DNA of 64,000 nucleotides from Thiopseudomonas sp. (lineage in GTDB: Bacteria > Pseudomonadota > Gammaproteobacteria > Pseudomonadales > Pseudomonadaceae): positions 1 to 64,000 of the forward strand of contig JALOAC010000012.1 of assembly GCA_023228985.1 (NCBI GenBank), in the 5' to 3' direction. Of the stretch, positions 33,927 to 43,174 are shown piece by piece. The position numbers and the translations under genes are program-made. The notes below the pieces were generated by a model. That model searched no databases. It was not told where the DNA came from and worked only from the letters and a program-made list of their open reading frames with translations. The number at the start of each line of letters is the position of its first letter. The stretch's first letter is position 1.

Positions 33927-36845
33927 ATGTCAAAAAACCTAAAACGCCTTTTCATTGGTCTTAGCTGTGCTGTAGCACTCTATAGCTGGTTAGGTTTTTT
34001 ACTTATCCCTAGCCTGGCGCTCTCGGTGATCAACCAAAAGCTCTCTGAATACAGCAACCAACCTGCCCAACTGCACCGCTTGGAATTTAATCCTTTCAAC
34101 CTGCACTTGCAGCTCTGGCAGTTACATATTGGTCAAGAGCAAACCACTGTTGCATTTGAACAGCTCAACACGCAGCTAGCATGGGACAGCCTGTGGCGCG
34201 GTCGCGTGCATGTTAAGTTCGTCAACCTAGTCAGCCCGCAAGCTTGGCTAGACATTAATAAACAAAACGAAGTAAATCTGGCGCAACTGCTGGTCTTGCC
34301 AACCGCCGACGAAACGGCTAAGCCAGAAGCCAGCACCACAGAGCCTATCATTGTGCAGGTTGACCATATAAGTATTGAACAAGGTCAGCTTAGGTTTAGT
34401 GACCAGCGTCCGCGCCAGCCGGTAGCAGTTGAGTTTAACGAGCTTAACCTGCAATTAGAAAACCTGAATACCGCGCCCGACGAACAAGGCCAACTACAAT
34501 TAAAGCTGCAAGCTAACGATGGCACTCAACTCGCCTGGCAAGGCGACGTTTCGCTTCAGCCACTGCGCTCAAGCGGTCATTTAGAAATAGAAAATATCGC
34601 TTTAAGCAGTTGGTGGTCCTATGCGGCAGAGCAAACTCAGCTGCATTTGGATGGCGGCCTGCTCTCGTTCAGCAGCGATTACGTAGTAGAGGCACAACCC
34701 GAATGGCAGCTACTTACGACAAACTCTGCCATTACAATACAGCAGCTGGGCTTAAGCAGTCAGAAAAAAACATTGGTAAAGCTTGAGCGCTTTTCCGTCA
34801 GTGACACTGCACTCGACTTGCAAAAGCAAAGCGTACACATTGGTAAAATCCGCAGTCAAAACCTGTCCAGCTGGGTAAAAATAAACGAGCAAGGCCAGCT
34901 GAACTGGCTGCAAGCCATTGCGCCTGATAGCCCGCCTGCAGCGACTCAACAAGCTCCACAGAGTAACGAAGCCGCACCCACCCAACTTAATAACGCATTA
35001 GCGCAGCTGCCTTGGCAGATTAAACTCGACAACGCACAGCTTAAAAATTACGCCGTTGACTTTACCGATAGCAGCCAAGCCGACCCGGTGGCAATCGAGC
35101 TGAAACAGTTAAATATTACGCTGAATGACTTTGATAGCCGCACTGATAAGCCGGTCAACCTGACTGTAAACAGCCAAATCGGGGAGGATGGTCAATTAGC
35201 GCTGCAAGCGCAGGTTAAACCGCAGAGTTTCAAAAGTACGCTGCAGCTCAGTACCAGCAATCTTGATTTGCGCCCCGCTCAGGCTTGGATAACTCCGTAC
35301 GCAAAAGTAGAGCTTCTTAGCGCGTTACTCAACAGTCAATTAGAAGCTGAACTGCAACAGTTAAGCCCCTTGCTGGCTACTGCTAAGGGTGAGCTGGCTA
35401 TTAATCAACTGCATATCCGCGATACCGGCCAGCGCCGCGACTTACTCAAATGGCACAGCCTTAATTTGCACGATATTGCCGTCACACAAGGCGAGCATAC
35501 TCAGCTCAACATTGGTCTTATTACCGCCAAACAGCCTTACGCACGCGTGGTCATTGACGAGCAACTGCAGACCAATATTAGCAAGGTGTTGGTCGAGCAG
35601 CCAAGCCCTAATGTTTCACCAGCACCAACGCCCCAGGCTGCTAATAACTTTGCGTTTCATCTCGGCGAAATTATCATTCAGGACGGCTCAGCACACTTTG
35701 CCGATTTCAGTCTCAAACCACATTTTGCCACCGCCATTCAGGACTTAAATGGCCGCATCGGCAGTTTGGATAACCAACAAGACAAGACAACTCCGGTTAA
35801 AATTACGGGTTCAGTCGACCGCTACGCCCCAGTAAGCATTAAAGGCTCGCTCATGCCTTTCGATCCATTGCGCACGCTGGATCTGGATGTTAATTTCAAG
35901 CAGGTTGAACTCACCACACTCACGCCCTATTCCGGCAAATTCGCGGGCTACCGCATTCAAAAAGGTCGGTTAAACCTTGCGCTGCATTACCAAATTGACC
36001 AAGGCAAATTGAACGCCAGCAATAGCGTTTTACTGGAACAACTACAGCTCGGCGATACAGTTGATAGCCCAGATGCCGTTAAATTACCCCTACGCTTAGC
36101 TATCGCCTTACTGAAAGACACCAAGGGCAATATTGAAATTAAGCTGCCAGTTAAAGGCGATCTTAACGATCCAGAATTTAGCGTGGCACCTATCGTGTGG
36201 CAGACATTGCGTAATCTGATAACACGCGCTGCATCTGCGCCCTTCAAACTGTTAGGCAACCTAACCAATAACAATCGAGACCTCAGCCAAGTCAGCTACT
36301 TAGCGGGGCAGGACAGTCTCAGCGAAGCCAATCAACAAAGCCTGAAAAGCTTAGCTCTGGCTTTAAAACAACGACCACAGCTAAAGTTGAATATCGAAGG
36401 AACAAGCTCAGCCGTCTTTGATGGCCCGCTCGTAGCACAAAATCATTTGCACCGTCGAATACAAGAGCTGTGGTACAGCGATCTACAAAAACGCGGTAAA
36501 AAAATTACCGCATCTGTACAGGATCTTGAAGTACCTGAAAAACAGCAAAAAAACCTGCTTGAGCAACTCTATAACGAACTGCCTGAACAGGCTAAACTGG
36601 CTGAGGAACTGCCACGTAACACTGAAGAGCGTTTAGCATTAATGCAAGAACAGTGGATAAAGCATTATTCCAATAGCACCATTTTATTACGCACCTTGGC
36701 GCAAAACCGAGCGCGAAATATTCGCCAATACCTGGTTGAGCAAGGCCAAGTTGAGCCACAACGGTTGTTTTTAATGGACGTCAACGAACAGGCTGTTAAT
36801 GACGATCAAGGTATTAACAGCCTGTTGCACTTGGATGCCTTATGA
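33927..36845 (+). CDS. DUF748 / AsmA-like envelope protein
   Basis: A 972-residue protein from the ATG giving MSKNLKRL; an upstream GTG adds seven residues. It has one N-terminal membrane helix (about residues 8-28) and a long periplasmic body with DUF748 blocks (VEFNELNLQLENL, then KLPLRLAIALLKDTKGNIEI, VKGDLNDPEFSVAPIVW). The C-terminal part (about 780-960) holds an OmpA-like stretch (LAGQDSLSEANQQSLKSLAL). Related AsmA-type proteins bridge the envelope and are implicated in lipid transport; direct evidence for DUF748 is limited. Its stop overlaps the next gene by ATGA. Confidence 0.88.
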   Translation: MSKNLKRLFIGLSCAVALYSWLGFLLIPSLALSVINQKLSEYSNQPAQLHRLEFNPFNLHLQLWQLHIGQEQTTVAFEQLNTQLAWDSLWRGRVHVKFVNLVSPQAWLDINKQNEVNLAQLLVLPTADETAKPEASTTEPIIVQVDHISIEQGQLRFSDQRPRQPVAVEFNELNLQLENLNTAPDEQGQLQLKLQANDGTQLAWQGDVSLQPLRSSGHLEIENIALSSWWSYAAEQTQLHLDGGLLSFSSDYVVEAQPEWQLLTTNSAITIQQLGLSSQKKTLVKLERFSVSDTALDLQKQSVHIGKIRSQNLSSWVKINEQGQLNWLQAIAPDSPPAATQQAPQSNEAAPTQLNNALAQLPWQIKLDNAQLKNYAVDFTDSSQADPVAIELKQLNITLNDFDSRTDKPVNLTVNSQIGEDGQLALQAQVKPQSFKSTLQLSTSNLDLRPAQAWITPYAKVELLSALLNSQLEAELQQLSPLLATAKGELAINQLHIRDTGQRRDLLKWHSLNLHDIAVTQGEHTQLNIGLITAKQPYARVVIDEQLQTNISKVLVEQPSPNVSPAPTPQAANNFAFHLGEIIIQDGSAHFADFSLKPHFATAIQDLNGRIGSLDNQQDKTTPVKITGSVDRYAPVSIKGSLMPFDPLRTLDLDVNFKQVELTTLTPYSGKFAGYRIQKGRLNLALHYQIDQGKLNASNSVLLEQLQLGDTVDSPDAVKLPLRLAIALLKDTKGNIEIKLPVKGDLNDPEFSVAPIVWQTLRNLITRAASAPFKLLGNLTNNNRDLSQVSYLAGQDSLSEANQQSLKSLALALKQRPQLKLNIEGTSSAVFDGPLVAQNHLHRRIQELWYSDLQKRGKKITASVQDLEVPEKQQKNLLEQLYNELPEQAKLAEELPRNTEERLALMQEQWIKHYSNSTILLRTLAQNRARNIRQYLVEQGQVEPQRLFLMDVNEQAVNDDQGINSLLHLDAL

Positions 36846-37135
36846 AAAAAACTCTTTTTTTAATACTGTGTAGCGGCTTGCTTGCCAATACCGCACAAGC
36901 ACAAACCATGCGCTGCGGCACAGAACTTATTAGCGTGGGTAATCGCGGCTTTGAAATCATTCGTAAATGCGGCCAGCCTAGTTACAAAGAGGTGGTTGGC
37001 TACACCCTAGGCGCCTCACAACGCACCGAACTGCGTATTGAAGAATGGGTGTACGGACCCAATAACGGCATGCAATACATACTGCGGCTTGAAGGCAACC
37101 GCTTAATTAAGATTGAATCTAGCCGAGTGCCTTAA
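36842..37135 (+). CDS. DUF2845 exported protein, copy 1
   Basis: A 97-residue protein with a signal peptide (about residues 1-20, ending AQA) and the DUF2845 pattern: MRCGTELISVGNRGFEIIRK, CGQPSYKE and EEWVYGPNNGMQYILR. The two cysteines probably form a disulfide in the periplasm. Function unknown. It is translationally coupled to the DUF748 gene by ATGA and is followed after 1 bp by a paralogue. Confidence 0.82.
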   Translation: MKKTLFLILCSGLLANTAQAQTMRCGTELISVGNRGFEIIRKCGQPSYKEVVGYTLGASQRTELRIEEWVYGPNNGMQYILRLEGNRLIKIESSRVP

Positions 37136-37136
37136 C

Positions 37137-37442
37137 ATGTTTCGCTCTTTTCTGCTTATCAGCGCCCTATTGCTCAGCACTCTTAGCCAAAGCCTGTGGG
37201 CCGCTTCAACCATGCGCTGCAACTCTCACCTTATTAGCCTAGGCGAAAACCAACACAGCGTGCTTAATAAATGTGGTCAACCTAGCGAGCAAAGCTTTCT
37301 TGGCTACAAAGAAGTCGTCAACGCTTACCGTCATGTACAGGAAGTAAAAGTCGAAGAGTGGGTTTATGGCCCGCGCAGCGGTATGTACCACTATCTTCGT
37401 TTTGAAGGTGGCGCATTAATTAAAATATCTAGCAGTCGTTAA
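37137..37442 (+). CDS. DUF2845 exported protein, copy 2
   Basis: From the ATG giving MFRSFLLI this 101-residue protein has a signal peptide (ending LWAAS) and the same core as its neighbour: MRCNSHLISLGENQHSVLNK, CGQPSEQ and EEWVYGPRSGMYHYLRF. The pair is an ancient tandem duplication: architecture, both cysteines and the EEWVYGP motif are kept while the rest has diverged. It ends the DUF748 operon. Confidence 0.82.
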   Translation: MFRSFLLISALLLSTLSQSLWAASTMRCNSHLISLGENQHSVLNKCGQPSEQSFLGYKEVVNAYRHVQEVKVEEWVYGPRSGMYHYLRFEGGALIKISSSR

Positions 37443-37460
37443 GTAATCTTAGCGCTATGC

Positions 37461-37898
37461 TTAGTGACTTACTATGGCTTCTAAGTTCTTCAACATACGC
37501 AAATGCAAGCGCTGGCACTGCTGAATTTCGTCGTCACTAATATCAGAAAACACTTCTTGCCTAAGCTGCTGAGCAATAGATTCAATAGAACTCACTAGCT
37601 CCATCGCTTCTTCAGTTAACAAGACTTTATTTACCCTTCTGTCTACTGGACACGGCTGACGCTGAATCAGTCGCTTGCTTTCCAAAGTATCCAACGTTCG
37701 CGCCAGTGTTGGACTTTCAATGCCAATGCGTTCTGCTAACTCGCGCTGAGTTGGAGCCGATTGGAAACGTCCTAGATGAAGTAATACCAGCCAACGCGCT
37801 TGTGAGAGGCCTTTATCCGCTAAGCGACGATCCAATTCAGCTCGCCAAGCCCTCGACAAATGCATTAATTGCACGCCAAAACGGTGCTGCTCATACAT
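37461..37898 (-). CDS. MarR-family transcriptional regulator
   Basis: A 145-residue winged-HTH regulator of the SlyA/MarR type: LSQARWLVLLHLGRF, the recognition region TQRELAERIGIESPTLARTL, and the wing with PVDRRVNKVLLTEEA. Family members repress stress, efflux or catabolic genes and respond to small phenolic ligands or oxidation. The target is not evident: it converges on the DUF2845 genes and has no divergent partner except a small exported protein read on the same strand upstream. Confidence 0.88.
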   Translation of the reverse strand: MYEQHRFGVQLMHLSRAWRAELDRRLADKGLSQARWLVLLHLGRFQSAPTQRELAERIGIESPTLARTLDTLESKRLIQRQPCPVDRRVNKVLLTEEAMELVSSIESIAQQLRQEVFSDISDDEIQQCQRLHLRMLKNLEAIVSH

Positions 37899-38007
37899 TG
37901 CACTACCCGTCCTAAATTAATTATTGTTATAGGGTTGGAGTATACGCAAAATAACAGCTCACACTAGTCAACTAAACCTAAAGGCTAGGTTGTGAACATT
38001 AACTAAG

Positions 38008-38040
38008 CTGGGTATACACGGGTAGTTTGCCTATACCCAG
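38008..38040 (-). other. Hairpin downstream of the small exported protein
   Basis: CTGGGTATA pairs perfectly with TATACCCAG around a 15-nt loop. It lies about 40 bp beyond the stop of the exported protein and upstream of the MarR gene, both minus strand. There is no T run, so it may be a weak terminator or a regulatory dyad. Confidence 0.4.
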
Positions 38041-38078
38041 CAGAGTCGTTACCTATTATAAGTAACTGGTAGATTTAC

Positions 38079-38453
38079 TTATTTAATAATTGTGCGTGAT
38101 ACCTGTAAATATACGTCACCATTTTTTTTCAGTTTTTCCCGGTCGAAACTTTCAGAAGCAACATGCACTTCTTCTAGGGTTTCGGCTAGCTCTTCTAGCT
38201 CGTCTTCAATTTTCTCTAATGCATTCTCTAGGGTGTAGGTCAACATATGGATTTCAGCTAAATCCTCATCGGTTAGTTTCGAGGCTAGCTTGGCTTCCAA
38301 GCGTGTGTTGTATTCTGAAAAATTAGCTACTGCTGTAGCCAAGTCTGGTGCTGGTAGTCCTTTAAAGTGTTTTGTACGGTCATCATCGGCGAAGCTAGTG
38401 CCTGCAAAAGCTAAGCCAAAAGTTAAACCAGCAACAGCAAAAATGTTTTTCAT
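38079..38453 (-). CDS. Small periplasmic helical protein (DUF6746-like)
   Basis: A 124-residue protein with a signal peptide (about residues 1-22, ending SFA) and an acidic, coiled-coil-like helical body (ENALEKIEDELEELAETLEE). It ends with a VYLQVSRTII-like strand. It resembles the pseudomonad family annotated DUF6746; that assignment is from memory of the pattern and moderately sure. Function unknown. It is probably monocistronic. Confidence 0.65.
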   Translation of the reverse strand: MKNIFAVAGLTFGLAFAGTSFADDDRTKHFKGLPAPDLATAVANFSEYNTRLEAKLASKLTDEDLAEIHMLTYTLENALEKIEDELEELAETLEEVHVASESFDREKLKKNGDVYLQVSRTIIK

Positions 38454-38556
38454 ATGTTAAGTCCTATCAAAAGCTAAATGATAATGAGTAGCGTTTAGCT
38501 TACCACTAAAACACATCCTTGCAATAGTTAAATAGCGTTTTTACTGTTTTTTAAGC

Positions 38557-38582
38557 AAAAAAACGCGGCACTAAGGCCGCGT
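38557..38582 (-). terminator. Terminator of the ilvIHC operon
   Basis: ACGCGGC and GCCGCGT (38563-38569 and 38576-38582) form a 7-bp stem with a 6-nt loop, followed on the minus strand by a run of seven T residues. It lies just past the ilvC stop. Confidence 0.88.
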
Positions 38583-38600
38583 TTTCCGTTCGTTGTAAAG

Positions 38601-39617
38601 TTAGTTCTTATCTTTATCAACAATTTTGTTTGCCGCAATCCAAGGCATCATGCCGCGCAGTTTTTCACCCACAACTTCAATGGGGTGCGCTGCGTTGTTA
38701 CGGCGGTACGCAGTCATGGATGGGTAGTTGGTTGCACCTTCAGTGATAAACATCTTGGCGTATTCACCATTCTGAATACGCTTGAGCGCGTTACGCATGG
38801 CTGCACGCGACTCTTCATTAATTACTTCTGGGCCTGTTACGTACTCGCCGTACTCTGCGTTGTTGGAGATAGAGTAGTTCATGTTCGCGATACCGCCTTC
38901 GAACATCAGGTCTACGATAAGCTTCAACTCGTGCAAGCACTCAAAATAAGCCATTTCAGGCGCATAACCCGCCTCAGTCAAAATCTCGAAACCGGCCTTA
39001 ACCAACTCAACCGTACCACCACAGAGAACCGCCTGCTCACCGAACAAGTCAGTTTCAGTTTCGTCTTTAAATGTGGTTTCGATAATACCGGTACGACCAC
39101 CACCAACACCGCTGGCGTAGGACAGCGCTAAGTTTTTAGCATTGCCGCTGGCGTCTTGATAGATAGCGATTAAGTCTGGGATACCACCGCCACGCACAAA
39201 CTCAGAGCGTACAGTGTGGCCTGGTGCTTTGGGTGCAATCATGATTACGTCCAAGTCTGCACGTGGCACTACTTGATTGTAATGAATAGAGAAACCATGA
39301 GCAAAGGCAAGCGTTGCACCTTGCTTAAGGTTAGGCGCTAATTCTTCACGGTACAACTGACCTTGGAATTCATCTGGCGTTAGAACCATTACAACGTCAG
39401 CTTGTTTAACTGCAGTGGCTACATCAGCAACCTTTAAACCATGAGCTTCAGCTTTGGCGATAGAGCTTGAGCCGGCACGCAGACCAACAGTTACATCTAC
39501 ACCTGAGTCCTTCAGGTTGCAGGCGTGCGCATGACCTTGCGAACCGTAACCAATGATGGCTACCTTTTTACTTTGAATAAGGGAAAGATCGCAATCTTTG
39601 TCGTAATACACTTGCAT
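38601..39617 (-). CDS. ilvC: Ketol-acid reductoisomerase
   Basis: NADPH enzyme performing the second common step of valine and isoleucine synthesis. The 338 residues place it in class I (short form): Rossmann motif GYGSQGHAHACNLKDSG, then APKAPGHTVRSEF and the knotted helical domain with DLFGEQAVLCGG, GYAPEMAYFECLHELK and YSISNNAEYGEY. It is last in the ilvIHC operon, 46 bp after ilvH. Confidence 0.97.
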   Translation of the reverse strand: MQVYYDKDCDLSLIQSKKVAIIGYGSQGHAHACNLKDSGVDVTVGLRAGSSSIAKAEAHGLKVADVATAVKQADVVMVLTPDEFQGQLYREELAPNLKQGATLAFAHGFSIHYNQVVPRADLDVIMIAPKAPGHTVRSEFVRGGGIPDLIAIYQDASGNAKNLALSYASGVGGGRTGIIETTFKDETETDLFGEQAVLCGGTVELVKAGFEILTEAGYAPEMAYFECLHELKLIVDLMFEGGIANMNYSISNNAEYGEYVTGPEVINEESRAAMRNALKRIQNGEYAKMFITEGATNYPSMTAYRRNNAAHPIEVVGEKLRGMMPWIAANKIVDKDKN

Positions 39618-39663
39618 GGAATTCTCCTAAAAATGAGGGGGAACGAACCCCCCTCCAAATAAA

Positions 39664-40155
39664 TTAAAGGGTTAAAACTTTATCGCCACGGGAAATACCA
39701 GTCACACCACTGCGCACCACTTCCATAATAGAGGTTGTGCCAATAGCTTGGATAAAACTATCGAGCTTATCCGTCGTACCTGTTAGCTGCACTGTATAAA
39801 GCGTCGGCGTGACATCAACAATCTGACCACGGAAAATATCTACCGTACGCTTAATCTCAGCACGCTGAGCACCGCTGGCCTTCACTTTAATCAACATCAG
39901 TTCACGCTCCACATGTGAGCCTTCAGTCAGGTCAACCAGCTTTACCACTTCAATCAGTTTATTGAGGTTTTTGGTAATTTGCTCAATGACTTCTTCTTTA
40001 CCAATGGTAGTCAAGGTCAAACGCGACAGCGTGGGATCCTCTGTAGCTGCCACTGTTAAGCTTTCAATATTGTAGTTGCGCTGGGAAAACAAACCAATTA
40101 CACGCGACAAAGCACCGGGCTCATTTTCCATCAGCAAAGAAATAATATGTCTCAT
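39664..40155 (-). CDS. ilvH: Acetolactate synthase small (regulatory) subunit
   Basis: Regulatory subunit that confers valine inhibition on acetohydroxyacid synthase. The 163 residues have an N-terminal ACT domain (ISLLMENEPGALSRVIGLFS, then QRNYNIESLTVAATEDP) and a C-terminal ACT-like domain. It starts 2 bp after the ilvI stop, so subunit synthesis is coupled. Confidence 0.97.
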   Translation of the reverse strand: MRHIISLLMENEPGALSRVIGLFSQRNYNIESLTVAATEDPTLSRLTLTTIGKEEVIEQITKNLNKLIEVVKLVDLTEGSHVERELMLIKVKASGAQRAEIKRTVDIFRGQIVDVTPTLYTVQLTGTTDKLDSFIQAIGTTSIMEVVRSGVTGISRGDKVLTL

Positions 40156-40157
40156 GG

Positions 40158-41891
40158 TTAAGTCCGCTCCGTTTTGCTAAGCCACATATCACGCATTGCA
40201 CCATCACGAATCTGCATTGGGTACACGTGCTCACTGGTATCCACTTGAATATCAAGGAAGACCAATCGATCTTTCATTGCAAAGGCTTTTTCCAAAGCAG
40301 GCTTCAGATCTTTAAGCTCGGTTACACGAATACCAACATGACCATAAGACTCAACCAACTTAACAAAATCAGGCAACGACTCCATATAGGAGTGCGAATA
40401 GCGGCTGTTATATTGCATGTCTTGCCATTGACGTACCATGCCTAATGCGCCGTTATTTAGGTTTACGATCTTCACCGGCAAGTCATATTGCAAACAGGTG
40501 GACAGTTCCTGAATGTTCATCTGAATACTGCCTTCACCCGTTACACAGGCGACCTCTTCTTCAGGGAAACTCAGCTTAATACCCATGGCAGCAGGAAAAC
40601 CAAAGCCCATCGTTCCCAGGCCACCGGAGTTAATCCAACGGTTAGGCTTGTCGAAGCGGTAGTATTGGGCAGCAAACATTTGGTGCTGACCCACATCAGA
40701 AGTGATGTAAGCGTCGCCCTTGGTCACTTCATACAGCGCCTCAATGACCGCCTGTGGTTTGATGATACTGCCGTCACCCTCGTCATAAGGATAGAGACGA
40801 CCCTGTCCACGCCACTCATCAATTTGTTTCCACCAGCTAGACACCACCTCAGGCACCGGCAAAGTGCCGATATCTTTAAGCTCAGCCAGCATATCGTTTA
40901 ATACGCTATCCACCGGCCCAACAATTGGGATATCTGCTTTGATAACTTTAGAAATGGTCGCCGGATCAATATCAATATGAATGATTTTGGCATTTGGGCA
41001 AAACTTAGCCACGCCATTTACCACTCGGTCATCGAAACGTGCACCTACAGCAAAGAGCACATCACAATGGTGCATAGCAAGGTTAGCTGTGTAGCTACCA
41101 TGCATACCAGGCATACCAACAAACTGACGATCAGCACCGGGATAAGCACCCAAACCCATCAGGGTTGTGGTTACCGGCATATTAAGCTTTTGTGCAATCT
41201 CAGTGAGCTGCTTGGATGCATGACCTAGCACCACACCGCCACCAGCAAACAACAGCGGACGCTTGGCTTCAATCAGCATTTCTGCTGCTTTGCGAATCTG
41301 ACCTGAATGTCCACGGGTAGCTGGCGCGTATGAGCGCAGCTTTACTTTCTTAGGGAAGCTGTATTCGTACTTATCCACCAAGTTAGTCATATCCTTAGGG
41401 ATATCAACAACCACAGGGCCAGGACGACCCGACTCGGCGATATAAAACGCCTTTCTAATAATCTCTGGAATCTCAGAAGGATGCTTAACGATAAAACTGT
41501 GTTTAACAATGGGACGTGAAATACCAATCATGTCCGTTTCTTGGAATGCATCTGTTCCTACAGCGGTACTGGCAACTTGACCAGAAATAACAACCATGGG
41601 AATCGAGTCCATGTGTGCCGTAGCAATACCTGTAATAGCATTGGTTGCGCCAGGTCCCGAGGTGACTAAAACCACCCCTGCTTTACCTGTCGCGCGCGCG
41701 TAGCCATCGGCCATGTGCGTAGCTGCTTGTTCATGACGAACTAAAACATGCACCAATTCGCTTTCTTTAAAAAGCGCATCGTAAATGTGCAGTAAGGCCC
41801 CACCTGGGTAGCCATAAATATATTTGACACCTTGGTCTCGCAATGAGCGAACAACCATTTCAGCGCCGGATAATAATTCCACGGTATACAC
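40158..41891 (-). CDS. ilvI: Acetolactate synthase large subunit
   Basis: TPP- and FAD-dependent catalytic subunit that makes acetolactate or acetohydroxybutyrate. The 577 residues contain the TPP-activating glutamate region VRHEQAATHMADGYARATGK, GRPGPVVVDIPKD, and the C-terminal TPP-binding block GEGSIQMNIQEL with VNLNNGALGM. The name ilvI follows from pairing with ilvH; ilvB is also used. It is the first gene of the operon. Confidence 0.95.
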   Translation of the reverse strand: MYTVELLSGAEMVVRSLRDQGVKYIYGYPGGALLHIYDALFKESELVHVLVRHEQAATHMADGYARATGKAGVVLVTSGPGATNAITGIATAHMDSIPMVVISGQVASTAVGTDAFQETDMIGISRPIVKHSFIVKHPSEIPEIIRKAFYIAESGRPGPVVVDIPKDMTNLVDKYEYSFPKKVKLRSYAPATRGHSGQIRKAAEMLIEAKRPLLFAGGGVVLGHASKQLTEIAQKLNMPVTTTLMGLGAYPGADRQFVGMPGMHGSYTANLAMHHCDVLFAVGARFDDRVVNGVAKFCPNAKIIHIDIDPATISKVIKADIPIVGPVDSVLNDMLAELKDIGTLPVPEVVSSWWKQIDEWRGQGRLYPYDEGDGSIIKPQAVIEALYEVTKGDAYITSDVGQHQMFAAQYYRFDKPNRWINSGGLGTMGFGFPAAMGIKLSFPEEEVACVTGEGSIQMNIQELSTCLQYDLPVKIVNLNNGALGMVRQWQDMQYNSRYSHSYMESLPDFVKLVESYGHVGIRVTELKDLKPALEKAFAMKDRLVFLDIQVDTSEHVYPMQIRDGAMRDMWLSKTERT

Positions 41892-42264
41892 CTCTATACG
41901 CTAGTATTTTATTCAAAAAACTCATTAACCCAGCACGAGGTAACGCGATACGGGTATAGCGGACGGCACGGATACATGCCTAAGTACTTTGAATAACTGC
42001 ATGTGTCTGCTTATTCAAAACTTCCTAAGAACATCGCTACTCAAGCCTTTTTGAGACTCATCGCAGCCAAACATGAATTGTTTAGATTTAGCCAGCTTAA
42101 GTCAAGTCATACAGCTGTTTTCTCTATCTTTTTGCCTTCTTTAATTAAAACCCATCAATTTCCCACACTGTGAGCAATTACCATCCCTTGGCTATGGCAA
42201 ATTAGGTATATTGTGCTCGGCACTGTAAATTGCCTACCATCACAGGAATTCACAATCAGGATTA
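41892..42264. other. Gene-free divergent region between ilvI and the DUF4124 gene
   Basis: About 370 bp with no gene. On the ilv side it contains three TTATTCAAA-type half-sites described separately. I see no leader peptide rich in Val, Leu or Ile and no attenuator hairpin. On the other side AGGATTA precedes the DUF4124 start, and TATATT at about 42208 could be a -10 without a good -35. Confidence 0.6.
41988..42019. promoter_or_regulatory. Perfect 9-bp inverted repeat upstream of ilvI
   Basis: TTTGAATAA and TTATTCAAA enclose 14 bp, about 97-128 bp before the ilvI start. A third copy of TTATTCAAA lies at 41909-41917 inside the likely leader. Such repeated half-sites suggest an operator, for example for an Lrp-like regulator, which commonly controls ilv genes; the protein is not identified. 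Confidence 0.4.
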
Positions 42265-42720
42265 ATGGCTATGCGCACACTTTATGCAAATTTCTTTATT
42301 GGTTTGCTCGCACTGTTTTTAAGCTCAGCTATCAACGCTGCTGCGATTTATAAATGGGTTGATAGCAACGGCACCGTACACTTCGGCTCTGAGCCTCCAG
42401 CGAATACAGCAGTAGAGATAATCTCTACCAAAGTAGCTAAACCACAGCCGCTGCCAGAAGCTAGCGCCAGCCAGAAGAGTAATGCTAAAAGTGAAACACC
42501 AAGCCAAGAAGAAATTGACAAGCAAGTGCGCAAACAGGTTGCCCAAGAACAAGAGCAGCTAACAAAACAATGCACTGAAATGCGCATCCGTCTTTCGCAA
42601 CTGAAAAACAACCCGCGCCTGCTGACTGAAATTGATGGCGAAACTATCCGCTTAAATGAAGACCAACGTCAAGAACGCATTAAAGAAACTGAGCAGAAAA
42701 TAAAAGAGTTCTGCAACTAA
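42265..42720 (+). CDS. DUF4124 exported protein
   Basis: A 151-residue periplasmic protein with a signal peptide (ending SSAINA), a DUF4124 domain with the typical IYKWVDSNGTVHFGSEPP, and a charged helical tail rich in Lys, Glu and Gln (QEEIDKQVRKQVAQEQEQ). A second ATG two codons later is an alternative start; the first is better spaced from AGGATTA. The function of DUF4124 is unknown. It is divergent from ilvI and monocistronic. Confidence 0.82.
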   Translation: MAMRTLYANFFIGLLALFLSSAINAAAIYKWVDSNGTVHFGSEPPANTAVEIISTKVAKPQPLPEASASQKSNAKSETPSQEEIDKQVRKQVAQEQEQLTKQCTEMRIRLSQLKNNPRLLTEIDGETIRLNEDQRQERIKETEQKIKEFCN

Positions 42721-42835
42721 CTCAAAAGCTATCCTTTGCTTTGCGCCTTTATGCCGACCTATCGGGCTGCAGACGCGCACTCACAGCTAGATGCAGATCG
42801 CTCAACGTTGCGCGACCTGCGTAAGCCTTGCGCCA

Positions 42836-43174
42836 CTAATGCAAATACTCCAGTCCTTTGTTGAGCAGGCGATCAAACTGCTTGATGGCGCGACGCAAAG
42901 CCACTGTTTGACCTAACTGTTCGACATAAACCACATCAGCCATTTCAGCAATGGCCGACTGGCGTGGCAAGACGGCTTGCTCTTCTAACATTATCCGCAT
43001 CCGTGGCAACAGAACCCACTGCAACCACTGCTCGAACGTCAGCGTATCGATACAAAACGGCTCTTGACTGAGCAGTGCTTGCTCATTGGGCGGGCTTTGT
43101 GTCCACCAACCCAGCTCGCGCAATTGCTGCTCAATACAGTGCAAACAATCCGCCAAAGAAGATAACTCACACAC
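42836..43174 (-). CDS. YqcC family protein
   Basis: A 112-residue protein matching YqcC: two conserved blocks, QLRELGWWTQSPPNEQALLS and DTLTFEQWLQWVLLPRM, with a C-terminal helix. The family function is not established. Its start overlaps the stop of the TPR lipoprotein gene by 1 bp, which places it third in the mrcB operon. Confidence 0.88.
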   Translation of the reverse strand: MCELSSLADCLHCIEQQLRELGWWTQSPPNEQALLSQEPFCIDTLTFEQWLQWVLLPRMRIMLEEQAVLPRQSAIAEMADVVYVEQLGQTVALRRAIKQFDRLLNKGLEYLH

